DNA from: Hordeum vulgare subsp. vulgare | Lineage: Eukaryota > Streptophyta > Magnoliopsida > Poales > Poaceae | DNA length: 64,000 bases | Assembly: GCF_904849725.1 (NCBI RefSeq) | Contig: NC_058520.1 | Location: 348,623,670 to 348,687,669 of the forward strand | Reading direction: 5' to 3' | Part shown: positions 34,040-45,602 of the stretch, in pieces | Numbering within the stretch: position 1 is the stretch's first letter | How the letters are laid out: each line of letters begins with the position of its first letter | The notes under the pieces: model-generated | What the model was told of the DNA's origin: nothing | The model's input: the letters and a program-made list of their open reading frames with translations, nothing else | Database searches by the model: none | Made by a program: the position numbers and the translations under genes

Positions 34040-35627
34040 TGGGACTGGCTCCTAGCTTGTCGTGGTGGCGAGTGCCACCTGACCGCTTCGGGCGTGCGCG
34101 GGCACGTGTCGCCAGGGGGAGGAGAAGGGGAGATAGAAGGGGCCCGACATGACGCTGGTGCCGGCCGTCAAGGTTGTGAAAGCTGGACATCGTGTAGGGG
34201 CGAGGACTGGCTGGGGCTGGCCTCCCTTAGTGCGGACGTACACTATGGCGCATCGAGAGTGCAGTTTTGGCATGCCATGGCATGCTGGCGCTCTCTAGCG
34301 CTTCCCGGCCATGTCGGCTTACGTGTGGGAGCTTTGGGGACACTCCTTGGATGCTTTGTAGCCGAGGAGACAAGTGATGGTCAAAGGGAGAGGGAGAGAA
34401 AGTCTATGCCAGAGGTGAACCAGAAAACAGATTGGAAATTTTTTCCTCCTCCTATTGAACTAGAGCTGGAGCTCTTGACTACAAATTTGAGCAAGGTTGA
34501 CAATGTTGACATGAAGGTGTGAAGGAAGAGCTGGAGCTCTTGACTGGAAATTCTGTCCTCCTCCTGTGGGCTTGTGACAAAATTTTGGTGTGAAGGAAGA
34601 GGGAGGAAGGGGTGAAGGTGGTTGTTTTCCCAAATCACCAGATGGTGTTTGATGCTGGTTTGAGCAACATAAACCTCACCCACTGTAGTGAGACTTACCA
34701 GGATTAAATGGAGGGCAAAATTAATAGGATTCACCAAGTTTGAGCTCATTTGAGCAAGGTTGACAATGTTGACATGAAAAACCCTAGAAATGGGCAGCGT
34801 TAGTTTTCTATAGACCAAGGTGAGCAATTCAACTCCCACAAATTCACAACTTGGTGTGGCATCCTCATTTGGGTATGGGATCACTCATGTAAAGTTTGAG
34901 AGCAATTGGGTAAAATTGGCAATGTAGAGTTGCTCAAATTTGGTTCTGGATGGGAAGGGTTTTGGGGTCAATAGGTGGACCAAATCAACTTGGATTGAGA
35001 CAAAACTTTGTAGGATCACCACATCTATCATGTGTGACTTGCAAAACTTTTCTTGGGATTTATGAAGAATATTTCCCTTGGAAATATTTCAAAAGCGTGA
35101 AATGGGCAGAAAGGATTTTTAGGGTTTTGGTCCAATATTTTGAGCATGACTAGGTGTTGAAGCTCTTATATATGGAAATTATATGTCCACCGAGTCTCTA
35201 TAAATTTTCTTAATTTTTTACGAAGCAGGAACATAATTTTGACCTACGAAAGACCATTTATGGCCTTAGAAACAGGTGTTTAAATAAAATAGGAAAATAA
35301 CTTTAAAATAATTATTTTTTTGGTTTTGAGAAGTCTTGTGAATAATAGAATCCAAATAAAATCCTTTGGACCAAACCATCCTCCTAAGTTAGGGACTTGT
35401 TGTGCAAATCCTAATTCAGGGCTTTTTGAAACCTAAAATAAGTAAATGCCTTTTTGTTGAAATATTCTTTTGTAAAAAAATAGTTCCTCGTCCAAATCAC
35501 ATGTCATGCTCATTAGGTAAGTGTTTGGGTCAAGGAGAGGAGTTTTTATGCAGAAGAAATAAGTTTGGGGATTAAAAGCACAACCAATCACATAAGCAAG
35601 AAGCAACCACAGGGTTTGACAAGGGCT

Positions 35628-36822
35628 CCCTGTGTCCACGCCCTGATAGCTTATGCGGCCCCAGCTGGCCCTCTGACGACCATCTTCTCCTATATGGTGT
35701 GTTTTACCCTAGAAAAATCATAAGTTATCTTTCAGGATGAAGCTTCGCCATCTCGAGAGAGTAACGTGGGCAGAGGCCCTTTTCCTCTCTGACACTGAGA
35801 TTCTGCCAGGGGGAATTCCCCTCCAGTAGGGGGGAATCAAAGCCATCATCATCACCAATGCTTCCTCCTTCATGTAAGGACCAACCTTCATCAACATCTT
35901 TACTAGCACCATCTCATCTCCAACCCTAGTTCGCCACGTGTATTCAATCTTTGTCTCAAAACCTCAGATAGGTACGCGTGGGTTGTTAGTAGTGTTGATT
36001 ACATCTTGTAGTTGATGCTTGTTGGGTTACTTTGTGGAAGATATATATGTTCAGATCCTTAATTATTATATTACACCTATGATATTGCACGTGTTGATGG
36101 TGTGTGAGTAGTAATTATTGTTCCTGAGGACATGGGAGAAGTCTTGTTATAAGTAATCATGTAAAGTTGGTATTCGTTCGATATTTTGATGATATTGATC
36201 CTGTTACTTCTCTTAGTGCTGTCATGTGAATGTCTACTACATGACACTTCACCATGTTATGAGCCTAAGGAAAGTCATTGTGGAGTAACAAATAGATGTC
36301 AGGTTGCAAGAGTGGCAGAATTTTAAACCCTAGTTTATGTGTTGCTTCATAAGGGGCTAATTTGGATCCACATGTTTCATGCTATGGTTAGAATGTTCTT
36401 AATTCTTCTTCCTTAGTTCTGGATGCTTGCGAGAGGGTGTAATCATAAGTTGTTAGTTCTAGGAAGAACATCACCTTAGCACCGGCCCACCCACATATCA
36501 AATCATCAAAGTAGCGAACGCGAATCAACTTAACATCATGAATATGACTAGACATAAATTCCCATGTGTCCTCGGGAGCGGTTGCTTTATATAAGAGAAC
36601 TTTCAGGTATGTCCTTTGCTATAAAAAGTATTGGTCTACCTTGATTCACATTCGCTACTATTGTTACTTGTCACTTCATACGATTTATCTTGCTACAAAA
36701 CAATCTATTATTGTTACTTACAACACTTGCACAGAATTCCTTGCTGAAAACTACTTATCATTTCCTTGCGCTCCTTGTTGGGTTCCACACTCTTACTTAT
36801 TGAAAGGACTATGATTGATCCC
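35628..36822 (+). repeat. Sabrina-type LTR, right copy, both ends clipped
   Basis: It aligns to 8270-9425 from CACGCCCTGATAGCTTATG onward. Near 36810-36822 it has GGACTATGATTGATCCCC, the text that in the intact family precedes the last 20 bases. Those are missing, and host RT resumes at 36823. The first 300 or so bases are also missing. Confidence 0.7.
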
Positions 36823-37450
36823 CATGTGTGAATCATGCGCTGATATCTGGCGCTTCCATTTTTTAGTCCGAAAGGCATAGTGTTGAAGCAGAATAGCCCA
36901 TAGGGAGTAATTAAGCCAGTTGCGGCTTGGTCGGACTGCATAATTTTGATATGATGGTATCTTTAGTAGGCATCAAATAAGCACAATGAGCCATGTTTGG
37001 CGGTGGCCTCAATGATCTAGTCTATGCGGGATAAGGGAAAGGGATCCTTAGGGAAGGCTTTATTTAAGTCTTTGAAATCGATGCACGACTGCTAGGTTAT
37101 GTCCTTCTTTGGCACGAGGACCAAATGTTCCAACCACTCAGGGTGCCCGATATCTTGGATTAATCCAACTTCAAGTAATTCTGGTAGTTCAGTACACATA
37201 GCTTAACGCTTGATCGTAAAATTGGCATAATGCATGTTTGACTAGTTTAAATCCTACAATTATGTTCAGGCTATGCTCTGCCGGCCTTTGTTGGATTCCT
37301 GGCATATCAGAGCGTTGCCACGCAAATATGTCCCATTTTTCACGCAAGAATATGCACAATGCTTAATTGATCGTGGGGTCCAATTGAGCTCGAATGGACG
37401 CTATTTTTTTGGTGTCCGTTGGATGCACCTAAAATTTAACTATTTCGTCT
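36823..37450 (-). pseudogene. pol: Reverse transcriptase, N-terminal part, host Gypsy
   Basis: Sense text reads GLIQDIGHPEWLEHLVLVPKK, then IDFKDLNKAFPKDPFPLSRID (the DLNKA-PKDPFPLP motif), HGSLCLFDA (first catalytic Asp region) and CFNTMPFGLKNGSARYQRMI. It is interrupted by stops (TAG after KKDIT and after RID) and ends at the Sabrina-type insertion. It continues at 7966 with the VDD motif. Confidence 0.8.
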
Positions 37451-37470
37451 GCTTGTTTGAAGGATGTGAA

Positions 37471-37988
37471 CTAGGGCCTCTTACTAAGGATTACGTCATC
37501 CTTATGTACCGTGGAGTGGAGCACGGTTAATTCCTCTACCACGAGAGCTTCGGGTAGTGCCTCGAGGGCGAGTAATGTTATTTTGTTTTCAGCCGAAATA
37601 GCTCTACACGGAAAACTTATAATTGTAATCACGCCATTGGGCCTCGGCATTTTGAGCTTCATATACCCGTAATACGGTACGACTTGAAATCTTGTGAAGG
37701 CATGACACCCCCAACAAGGCGTGATAACCACTACGAAAGGGCACAATATGAAAGAAAACTTCTTCAGACATGTAGTTCTCAGGGGTGCCGAATACCACAT
37801 CAACAGAAACTCGTCCTGTGCATCGTGCGTCCCTCCCGGGGATGATCCCTTGAAAGGTGGTGGCTCTTTGTTTGACACGAGATGTGCCGAATTGCATTTT
37901 GTCCAAGGTATCCTTGCAAATGAGGTTCAATCTGCTATCTCCGTGCATTAGCACCTTGTGGAGCCTGAAGTGGTCTACTATTTGGTTG
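37471..37988 (-). pseudogene. pol: Protease region of the host Gypsy
   Basis: The frame 38002-37604 is 132 codons but its first few come from the WHAM LTR. True host text starts about 37988 with VLNQIVDHF. The site where Tat-like elements read L-V/I-D-G-G-S-x-L-N-L is VLMHGDSRLNLICKDTL here, so the catalytic loop is altered. Later text (VSVDVVFGTPENYMSEEV, FHIVPFRSGYHALLG) is the usual C-terminal protease half (F-x-V-x-Y-x-ALLGR). It lies just downstream of the Block B insertion site. Confidence 0.7.
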
Positions 37989-37993
37989 AGGAC
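37989..37993. repeat. Target-site duplication AGGAC, left copy (WHAM-type)
   Basis: Exact match to 60588-60592. It fixes the WHAM-type element ends at 37994 and 60587. Confidence 0.9.
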
Positions 37994-38105
37994 TGTTACC
38001 ACTTAACCTTGCATTGGTTTTCCCTTGAAGAGGAAAAGGTGATGCAGCAAAGTACATAAGTACCCCTCAGTTTGTTGAGAACCAACGTATCAATCGAGTA
38101 GGAGG

Positions 38106-38110
38106 AACAA
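38106..38110. repeat. Target-site duplication AACAA, left copy (solo LTR)
   Basis: Matches 41939-41943. The uninterrupted site is single-copy in the other WHAM LTR (GGAGGAACAAGAAAGG near 48004). Confidence 0.85.
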
Positions 38111-41100
38111 TATGGCACCCGAGCTCAGAGGAAACCGGAACACCCCGTATTCCAGCCCAAGGACAAGTCTTCTGGAATACGGAACCGTTGGCATAGAACA
38201 AATCAACTCTTTATTATGATGGAAAAGATTACAAGGATACATGAATTACATCCCCTTGGCGATACAACACATGCCTACGGTAAATCCTACTCTAGAAGCG
38301 GAACAACTATCGATGTGATGAACTCCACTCCGTAGGGACTCTAGCTGGAACGCGCATCCTAGCTCGCGACTCGGAATCCTCGACAATCAAACAATCAAGG
38401 CATGACCTGCAAACTCGCATGACAAGCCAGTTGAGTACTTTGAATGTACTCGCAAGCTCACAACAAACATCGGCATTAAGGCAAGACAACATCATAGCAA
38501 TATAGATTAGGAAAAGATATGTTATTACTAAAGGAGTAGAAGGGGACTAACTATACCAGGCTACTCTCACCATACTCGGGTGATACCAACTCATGTGATC
38601 TTGCCAAGATCCTTTAGCGAGTATCCACAAGATGGATACCAGGACTTATCACCGGCACAATGCCCAACTGTAACACCGACACAGTGCCCAACTGTTACAC
38701 CGACACGATGCCCAACTGTTACGCACTAAAACGATGCTCTTCCATCATTACTAACATCAACATGGTTGACCATCTACTGAGGTATGGTCGAGCTGTCCAA
38801 TACCGTGGACTCGGCTATTCGAATAGGTTTGACACTCTGCAAAGGTTGCACACTTTACCCACACTATGGAGCACTGATCTCGTGATCCCATTCGGGTGGA
38901 CCAACATTGCTCCAACGAAACTTGCTTGACCCGTGACTCTTTCATCGTACCACCGGCATTCGTCCTCCCTCGGAGTCCTGCCCTGGGCGGCCCTGTGTCC
39001 TCATGACACCTGCCACCGTCGTGGCCAAACTAAACTGTCCCATCCAGGGACGCCGGCACAAACAACTCAACTGGCTCACAGGGCTATCACCACCCACCGG
39101 GCCAAGGTAGCACGTGTGCATAACCCTCCCTCTTTTGATGTACCGGTGAAAGATCACGCGATCAGCTCAAGTCAAGGCCGTCCCATATCAGCAAATGTGG
39201 TTGCGCTGATGAGCCCGGACAAGTCACCCCGATCAACCAACTAGGTTATCTTATCTCCGAATAATCTTTCATAGCTGACACTCCGATGTCATAGCAATCC
39301 GATAATTAATAAGCTCAAGCCGCTGCTATTGATCCATGTTCACAAAGTAATCATAGACAGTAATCTCAACAGTATAGTGTAAATTAGTGGGTGAAAGTAT
39401 TAGTTACTAGCGGTCCTGTGCTCAACACGGCAGTCATCTATTCAGACAGTGCATGCTCACATTCCACACTATTAACAGATATATTCCTTATTAAAGTAGT
39501 TGATGAGACTATAATGTTGCAATGCAATGAAGTGAATGAAAGTTGTGGCTTGCATGGGATGATGAAACCACCGGGAAGAAGGGCCAGAAGGTCACGGAAG
39601 GGATTGTCGGAAATAGTTCTCTCCCGGAGGAGGGATATATACGGCAAGGGCAACATGGTTATTTCCACTGTGTGATCACATGGTGGAAATTATACCATCT
39701 TAACGGGCTCGGCGATACGAAGACGTGGGCTCTGGAATCACTCGAATCGGAGCTACGGGTAAAAAGATATTAATGCTTTGGTGCTAGGGACTGATCTGCA
39801 AAAAGTTTATTTACATCTGGGTCCCTGGAAGCCGAGTCGGTCGCGCACTTAGGGAGAATACGCTTTCCCTTGAGGAAAGCGTAAAGGCTCCCGAGGCGTT
39901 ACCACTTAAACTGCGCGGGCCCGTGGGTTGACCTCTCTTTGTCTATGGCGAGTGGGGCCCACCTTATCCACTCCCCTTTCTCTCACTTACATGCGGGACC
40001 TGTCCCCTTCTCTCTCTCTCCTCCTGGCGCTATCTTCTTCCACCTCCCGACACCGAACAGAGGAGAATCAAGGGCTCCCGGCTGGGCTCGATGCCGGCGA
40101 CCTCGGGTAGGCGGTGGGAACGGACTCAGGGCATCGTCCCGCGCCCGTGGAGGGTTGAGGCCAAGGCAGGGATGGCCGGTGGCCAGCAGGAGGAGATGAT
40201 GGCAGACGGCGGCGGAGGTGAGCTCGTGCTGGAGGTTTTGGCCTTCCCTGAATCAGGATGGAAGCGGGAAGACCCTCTGAATGGTGGTGGCTCAAATTAG
40301 AGGAGCCTAGGTGGGGAGGGGATGGCTTGGGTGCCGCGAATTTGGGCGAGGCCGAATGGCAGCCATGGTGATGGTGAGGCTAAATTGGGGAGGGAGAGCA
40401 AGAATGGGTCATCCAAGAGGGAGCTGGGAGGTTGCCCGTCGCAGGAGGGCTTCGGGGCATGCCTTATAAGGCCCGGGGAGAAGCTGCGCGACGGTAGCCA
40501 AAGCTCCAAGACGGCGGCTCTGCGACCGCGTCGCAATAGGGCGTCGGGGCCGACCACAGGCCAAGCGACGAGGGGGATAAGACTCTGGAGGGCGCATGCA
40601 TGCGGTGGGGAGCTGTCCGGCGCTCGCGGACCCGGAGCTTGCTGGAGAGGAGCTCCCGCCGCTGTCAATGCACAGAGCCCCATTTTGGCTCGGTCTAAGT
40701 GTGGTCACCATGCGCACTACGTGCTCTGGTGTGCGAGTGCTCCTCCCTTCATTTCAAACAGGTCACACACTGCTCAAATGGATAAGAGGCAAGGGTGGAA
40801 TCCACTTGAGGGCTCTCGGGAGGAAGAAAAACGCTCAAACCAAATTCAACAGCAACCTCTTTGGAGTGGGGTGGGGGAGATCTAGCTGGTGAAAGGTTCT
40901 GGTTTTTGGCTGAGGGTGATCACATACCAAGGTGATCATCTCTGGAAATTTTCAGCTCATTTGGAGGAATAAAAACAACACTTGCAGTTCAAAGGGCCTT
41001 CCTGTACAAAAATACAAAATATGAAGTGGCACTCACATACTGGCTTGCATGGAGCTGGAACTTGGAGGAGATAAATATTTTGGGGTTATGCAGATGCTGT

Positions 41101-41938
41101 ATAAATTTCATGCCATCTTGATAGTTCAAAGTGGCACTTCCTTCACACAGTGTCTCTATGGACAGAAACTTAAAAGAATTATTGGAATTAATTGTCTAGA
41201 TAAAATGGGCTCAAAATTGGTTTAGAAAGGTTTTATAGATAGGAGAATGTCCTCGTAAAAAATCAGAATTTATGGAGCAATATAAAATATAGTTGCTTCA
41301 CAAATCCAAATAATAACTAGAGACAAATATTTGATGCTATGGTCACACGGTTGAAGGTGTGGTGCTCAAATTTGGGGGAGAGGAATAATTTGAGCATATT
41401 GAGATGATGGCAAAGTTGCAACTCATTTGAACACTCCTAGCTAGCACTTGCTTCACAAAGCTTCTTCTGGATCAAAAACTTTGGAAATTTGCCAAGAAAT
41501 ATTTACTAGCTAAATTTAGTTGAACTTTGGCATGCGGCAATGATATGGCTAGAACTTTGGGAAGGAAAGATTTTGTTGAACTTTGGGAAATATTTTTGAA
41601 CATGGCAAGGAAAGATTTTGTCATGTCTGAGGAAGATATGACCCAATAGATTTATGAGAATTATTTGGGAATTTTTGGAGAGATAGAAATGGGGGTTGCT
41701 TCATAACTCAAGGCAAACATGATTATTCCTTTAAAAGAAAAAGGAATATTCCCATGGAAAAGAATCTTGGGATTGGCTCAAGATGGAAATGGCTAGGTTT
41801 TGGGGTTTGAAGGTTGGAAAGCCACTAGGAAAAGAAATCAAGGGTAATTCCTTTAGGTTTAAAAACTATCAAACCATAGAAAAGCAAATCCAGATGAAAA
41901 TCAAAGAAAAAGAAATGGGCAAAATCCAGGGTGTTACA
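38111..41938 (-). mobile_element. Solo LTR, 3.8 kb, giant Gypsy LTR type
   Basis: It starts TATGGCACCCGAGC and ends CAGGGTGTTACA, so the sense strand starts TGTAACACCC. The other terminus is TA where CA is expected, a single change. AACAA duplications on both sides and no internal domain define a solo LTR. It has a hairpin (38433-38451), conserved island (38803-38867) and GC-rich stretch (about 39900-40750) in the same order as the other giant LTRs. Open frames in the GC-rich part (for example 187 codons at 40322-40885) look compositional. Confidence 0.75.
38433..38451. other. Conserved LTR hairpin, copy 3
   Basis: GAGTAC and GTACTC around loop TTTGAAT, then CGCAAG. Identical stem and loop to copy 2 although the flanking LTRs differ. 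Confidence 0.6.
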
Positions 41939-41943
41939 AACAA
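41939..41943. repeat. Target-site duplication AACAA, right copy (solo LTR)
   Basis: Exact match to 38106-38110. Confidence 0.85.
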
Positions 41944-42527
41944 GCAAGGCCCCAATCGTAGTACCTACACAAATAATCAAACTCTTGCACCCAACGCTAA
42001 AAATTCAGAGTAATTTGCAAGGATGAGACCTGATAGATATAGATATAAAAGATTGCGGAAACAAAAGTAAAGATGCAGCAAGATATTTTTTGTATTTTTA
42101 GTTTATAGATCTGAAAGTATAATATGGAAAATAGTCACGGGGGCCATAGGTTTCACTAGAGGCTTCTCTTATAAAGGAAAATAATACGGTGGGTGAACAA
42201 ATTACTTTCGAGCAATTGATAGAAAAGAAAATAACTATGAATATATCCAAGGCAATGATTATGCATATAGGCATCACATCCGTGTCAAGTAGACTGAAAC
42301 GATTCTGCATCTACTACTATTACTCCACACATCGACCAACTCTGGCCTGCATCTAGAGTATTAAGTTCATGAAAAACAGAGTAACGCATTATGTAAGATG
42401 ACATGATGTAGAGGGATAAACTCAAGCAATAGGATGAAACCCCATATTTTTATCCTTGATGGAAACAATACAATATGCGCCTCGCTACCCCTACTGTGTT
42501 AGTGGGTGAGGACACCGCAAGATTGAA

Positions 42528-42769
42528 CTCAAACACATGATCATGGTTTGGCCAATCTAAGTGGTTTGGGTATTCATGATGTGGGTGTATAAAAATATGG
42601 GGCACGCAAACCGTGAATAGATATATGGGTGTATAAAAACATGGTGTATATCTATATCTATTCATGATGTGGGTGTTTGAACTCAAACCGCAATCTAAGC
42701 GTGTCCTACTATGTCAGTGGTTTGGCCACTTAGATTGGTAATTCCTTATCTGCAATACTCAAACACATG
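42528..42769. repeat. Scrambled filler DNA in the WHAM 3' LTR
   Basis: Bounded by direct copies of CTCAAACACATG (42528-42539 and 42758-42769). Inside, short words recur: TTCATGATGTGGGTGT twice, GGGTGTATAAAAA twice, GTGGTTTGG, CAATCTAAG twice and its inverse CTTAGATTG. It replaces about 600 bases of LTR. Confidence 0.65.
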
Positions 42770-42919
42770 GAAAAAACAAAAACTCGTACTAGGCTCTAGA
42801 TTAATAGGTTAGAAGCAGAAATAATATAAAATAGCATATTAGTGCATATGAAACATCCAAAACAGATAACATAATAGCTTGGAACAATAAAAGATTATAT
42901 ATACATTGGAGACATATCA

Positions 42920-42935
42920 AGCATCCCCAAGCTTA
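42920..42935 (-). other. Polypurine tract of the WHAM-type element
   Basis: The minus strand reads AAGCTTGGGGATGCT, ending at the 3' LTR. Similar tracts (AAGCTTGGGGGAG) occur in the Athila-type element at 56074 and 58053. Confidence 0.8.
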
Positions 42936-45602
42936 ATTCTTGCTCGTCCACGAGTAGGTAAATGATAAAAACAGAATTTTTGATGTGGAATGCTATCTAA
43001 CATATTTATCCATGTAATATTATCTATCGTGGCATGAATATTCAGATCCATATGATTCAAAACAAAAGTCTAATATTGACATAAAAACAATAATACTTCA
43101 ACCATACTAATAAGACAATTTCTTCCTTTCAAAATAACATGGTCTTAGGAAGTTATCCCTACAAAATCATATCGTATGGCTATGCTCCATCTTCACCACA
43201 CAAAGTATCTAAGTCATGCACAACCCCGATGAAAATCAAGCAATTGTTTCACACTTTGTATGTTCTCAAACCTTTTCAACTTGCACCCAATACATGAGCA
43301 TGAGCCATGGATATAACACTATGGGTGGAATAGAGTATTGTGGAAGTTGCAAAAAAAGGAAGTAGATAGTCTCACATGAACTAGGCATATCAACGGGCAA
43401 TGGAGATGTCCATCAATAGATATCAATGTGAGTGAGTAGGGATTGCCATGCAACAAATGCACTAGAGCTATAAGTGTATGAAAGCTCAAAAAGGAAAACA
43501 ATGTGGTTGTGCAAAAGATCTAATTCCACTAGTTATATGAAATTCACAAAATAGAAGACTCTCTATGAAGAACATGGTGCTACTTTGGAGCACAAGTGTG
43601 GAAAAAGATAGTAGCATTGTCCCTTCTCTCTTTCTCTCATTATTTTTCTTTTTTTTCTTTATTTGTTTTTTTGGATGGGCTTCTTTGGCCTCTTTTATTT
43701 TTTTTATGGGCTTCGCCGGCCTCTTTTATTTTTTGTAAAGCCCGGAGACACATCCCAACTTGTGAGGGAATCATAGCTTCCATCATCCATTTCTCATCGG
43801 GACAATGCTTTAATAATGCAAATCATCACACATTTATTTACTTACTTACGACTCAAAGATTACAACTTGATATCTAGAACAAAATATGACTCCATAAGCA
43901 ATATGGAAGTGATGGTGCGTGTCCCAAAAATGGGACGATGGTGTTGCATGGCAATATATCTCGGTATGTCTATGAAAATGCCATAATAGGTAGATATAGT
44001 GGCTGTTTTGAGGAAAATATATGGTAGCTATTTTGAGGAAGGTGGGTTTAATGTACCGGCAAGAGTTGCGTGGTACTAGAGAGGCTATTAAGGGTGGAAG
44101 GATGAGCGTGCGTATAATCCATGAACTCAACATTAATCTTAAAGAACTCACATACTATTGCGAAAGCCTATTAGTTATCGAAGCAAAGTATTAGACGCAT
44201 GCTCCTAGTGGAAGGGTTGGTAGGAGTTAACCATCGCGCGATCCTGACCTCCACACAAAGGTTGACAACCATTAAACAAATCATGCTCCGACTGCATCAC
44301 ATAACGGTTCAGCATATGTGCATGCTACGGGAATCACAAGCTTTAACACAAGTATTTCTTATAATTCACAATTATTTACTAGCATGACTCTCATATTACC
44401 ATCTTCATATCTCAAAACTGTATGCAAGGGATCAAACTTCTCATCATATTCAATGCACTTAATATGAAAGTTTTTATTATATCCCTCTTGGATGCCCATT
44501 ATATTAGGACTAGATTCATAACCTAAACCAATTACCATGCTATTTAAATAACTCTCAAAATAATATAAGTGATGTACAAAAGTTTAATAATTTCCACAAA
44601 ACACCACAGCGCCGTGCTCTAAAAGATATAAGTGAAGCACTAGTGCAACATTGCCTAGCTGAAAAGATATAAGTGAAGCACAAAAATTATTCTAATAAAT
44701 TCACGATTTAGCTTGTCTCTCTCAAAATATGTGTGCAGAAAGGATGATTGTGACAAACTAAAAAGTAGAGACTCATATCATACAAGACGCTCTAAGGAAA
44801 ACACATATAATGTGGTGAATAAAAATATAGCCTCAAGTAAATTTACCGATGGATTGATAACGAAAGGGGGGATGCCTTCCGGCGCATCCCCAATCTTAGG
44901 ATCTTTGGTATCGTTGAATATGGCTTGGGGTTCCTTGGGCATCCCGTATCTTAGGCTCTTGCCACTCCTTATTCCATAGTCCATCAAATCTTTACCCAAA
45001 ACTGGAAAACTTCACAACACAAAACTCAACAGAAAACTCATGAGATCTGTTAGTTTAAGAAAAACAAATCACCACTTTAGGTACTGCTGTCTACTCATTC
45101 TTTATTTATATTTATTTAATATTTATTGTATTACAACTTATTTATGGTTCATACCCCCTGATACAACCCATAGATTCATCAAAATAAGCAAACAACACAA
45201 AGAAAACAGAATCTGTCAAAAACAGAACAGTCTGTAGCACTGTGTTTACTTAGAATACTTATGTAACTCCCAAAATTCTGAAACATTAGGAATATCTGTG
45301 CAATTTTTAAATATTTTTTTAAATGCAGATCAAAAACACGTTCCAGTGAATTTACAAAATTCCTGGACTCAGAGCGAAAGTTTCTGTTTTTCAGCAAAAT
45401 CAACTTGCAAACACGGTAGACCATCCCAAAGGTCTTACTTGGCTCAAACACTAATTAAAACAAGAAAACACAATTATTATAGAGGTAATAATTTGTGCAG
45501 CACTCAAAAACAGAAGGAAAAACAAAACCATAAAAATAAAATGGGTTGCCTCCCAACAAGCGCTATTGTTTAACGCCCCTAGCTAGGCATAATGCAATAG
45601 AT
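42936..45602 (-). other. Long non-coding 3' internal region of the WHAM-type element
   Basis: About 2.7 kb between the protease stop and the polypurine tract. AT-rich with a pyrimidine-rich run (43620-43740) and no reading frame I can support on either strand. RT, integrase and the ATHILA-like ORF are absent here. Confidence 0.65.

Larger units (their letters stand above)
9429..35627 (-). mobile_element. Giant-LTR Gypsy with inverted LTR arms and minus-strand gag-protease
   Basis: The left arm (9429-12638) is an LTR in plus sense. The right arm (about 29500-35627) is the same LTR in minus sense. Between them lie the minus-strand 5' reading frame, gag and the start of protease (29480-29223, then 14921-12641). 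A normal element has its LTRs as direct repeats, so this is a rearranged or composite copy. RT, RNase H and integrase are absent. It is split by the Copia (14922-29222) and a BARE/Angela solo LTR (32242-34034). Confidence 0.6.
29500..35627 (-). repeat. Right LTR arm (minus sense) of the giant-LTR Gypsy
   Basis: About 4.3 kb after removing the nested solo LTR. It is inverted relative to 9429-12638. The inner end is approximate because no primer site is visible between it and the leader frame. The outer end is truncated at about 35627, where the Sabrina-type LTR resumes. It contains the GAGTAC hairpin (29947-29965), the conserved island (30288-30352), a GC-rich stretch around 31600-32230 plus 34040-34340, and the palindrome at 34270-34285. 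No gene. Confidence 0.6.
7967..36822 (+). mobile_element. Sabrina-type Gypsy remnant: two LTRs around a nested block, internal region lost
   Basis: Two plus-sense LTR copies (7967-9428 and 35628-36822) overlap in content for about 1.1 kb, so they are a 5' and a 3' LTR, not one LTR split by an insertion. Nothing of the Sabrina internal region is recognisable between them. That space holds the inverted-arm Gypsy and what is nested in it. The left LTR lacks its last bases, and the right LTR lacks roughly its first 300 bases and its last 20. Confidence 0.65.
37994..42919 (-). repeat. WHAM-type 3' LTR (left), interrupted and partly deleted
   Basis: Outer part 37994-38110, then the solo LTR insertion, then 41944-42919. 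Compared with the right LTR it lacks about 600 bases (equivalent to roughly 59790-60400), replaced by about 200 bases of scrambled filler at 42540-42750. It ends GACATATCA at 42919. Confidence 0.8.

Noticed and set aside
34010..34884. Frames of about 170 codons on both strands near the solo LTR edge
   Set aside because: One starts inside the BARE/Angela LTR and crosses its junction. Both are LTR sequence.
7967..36822. One Sabrina-type solo LTR split by insertion
   Set aside because: The two pieces share about 1.1 kb of the same LTR text, so they are two LTR copies.
38010..38011. WHAM LTR start at TGCATTGG (38010)
   Set aside because: Flanks would be AACCT and AGGAC, no match. Starting at TGTTACC (37994) gives exact AGGAC on both sides and aligns to the right LTR.
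40322..40885. 187-codon open frame in the GC-rich part of the solo LTR
   Set aside because: It lies wholly inside a solo LTR with target-site duplications. Several frames on both strands are open at once, as GC-rich DNA gives, and there is no recognisable domain.
42540..42750. Possible MITE with inverted CAATCTAAGTGG/CCACTTAGATTG ends
   Set aside because: No target-site duplication at the inverted ends, and internal words repeat in mixed orientation between direct CTCAAACACATG copies. Filler DNA explains it better.
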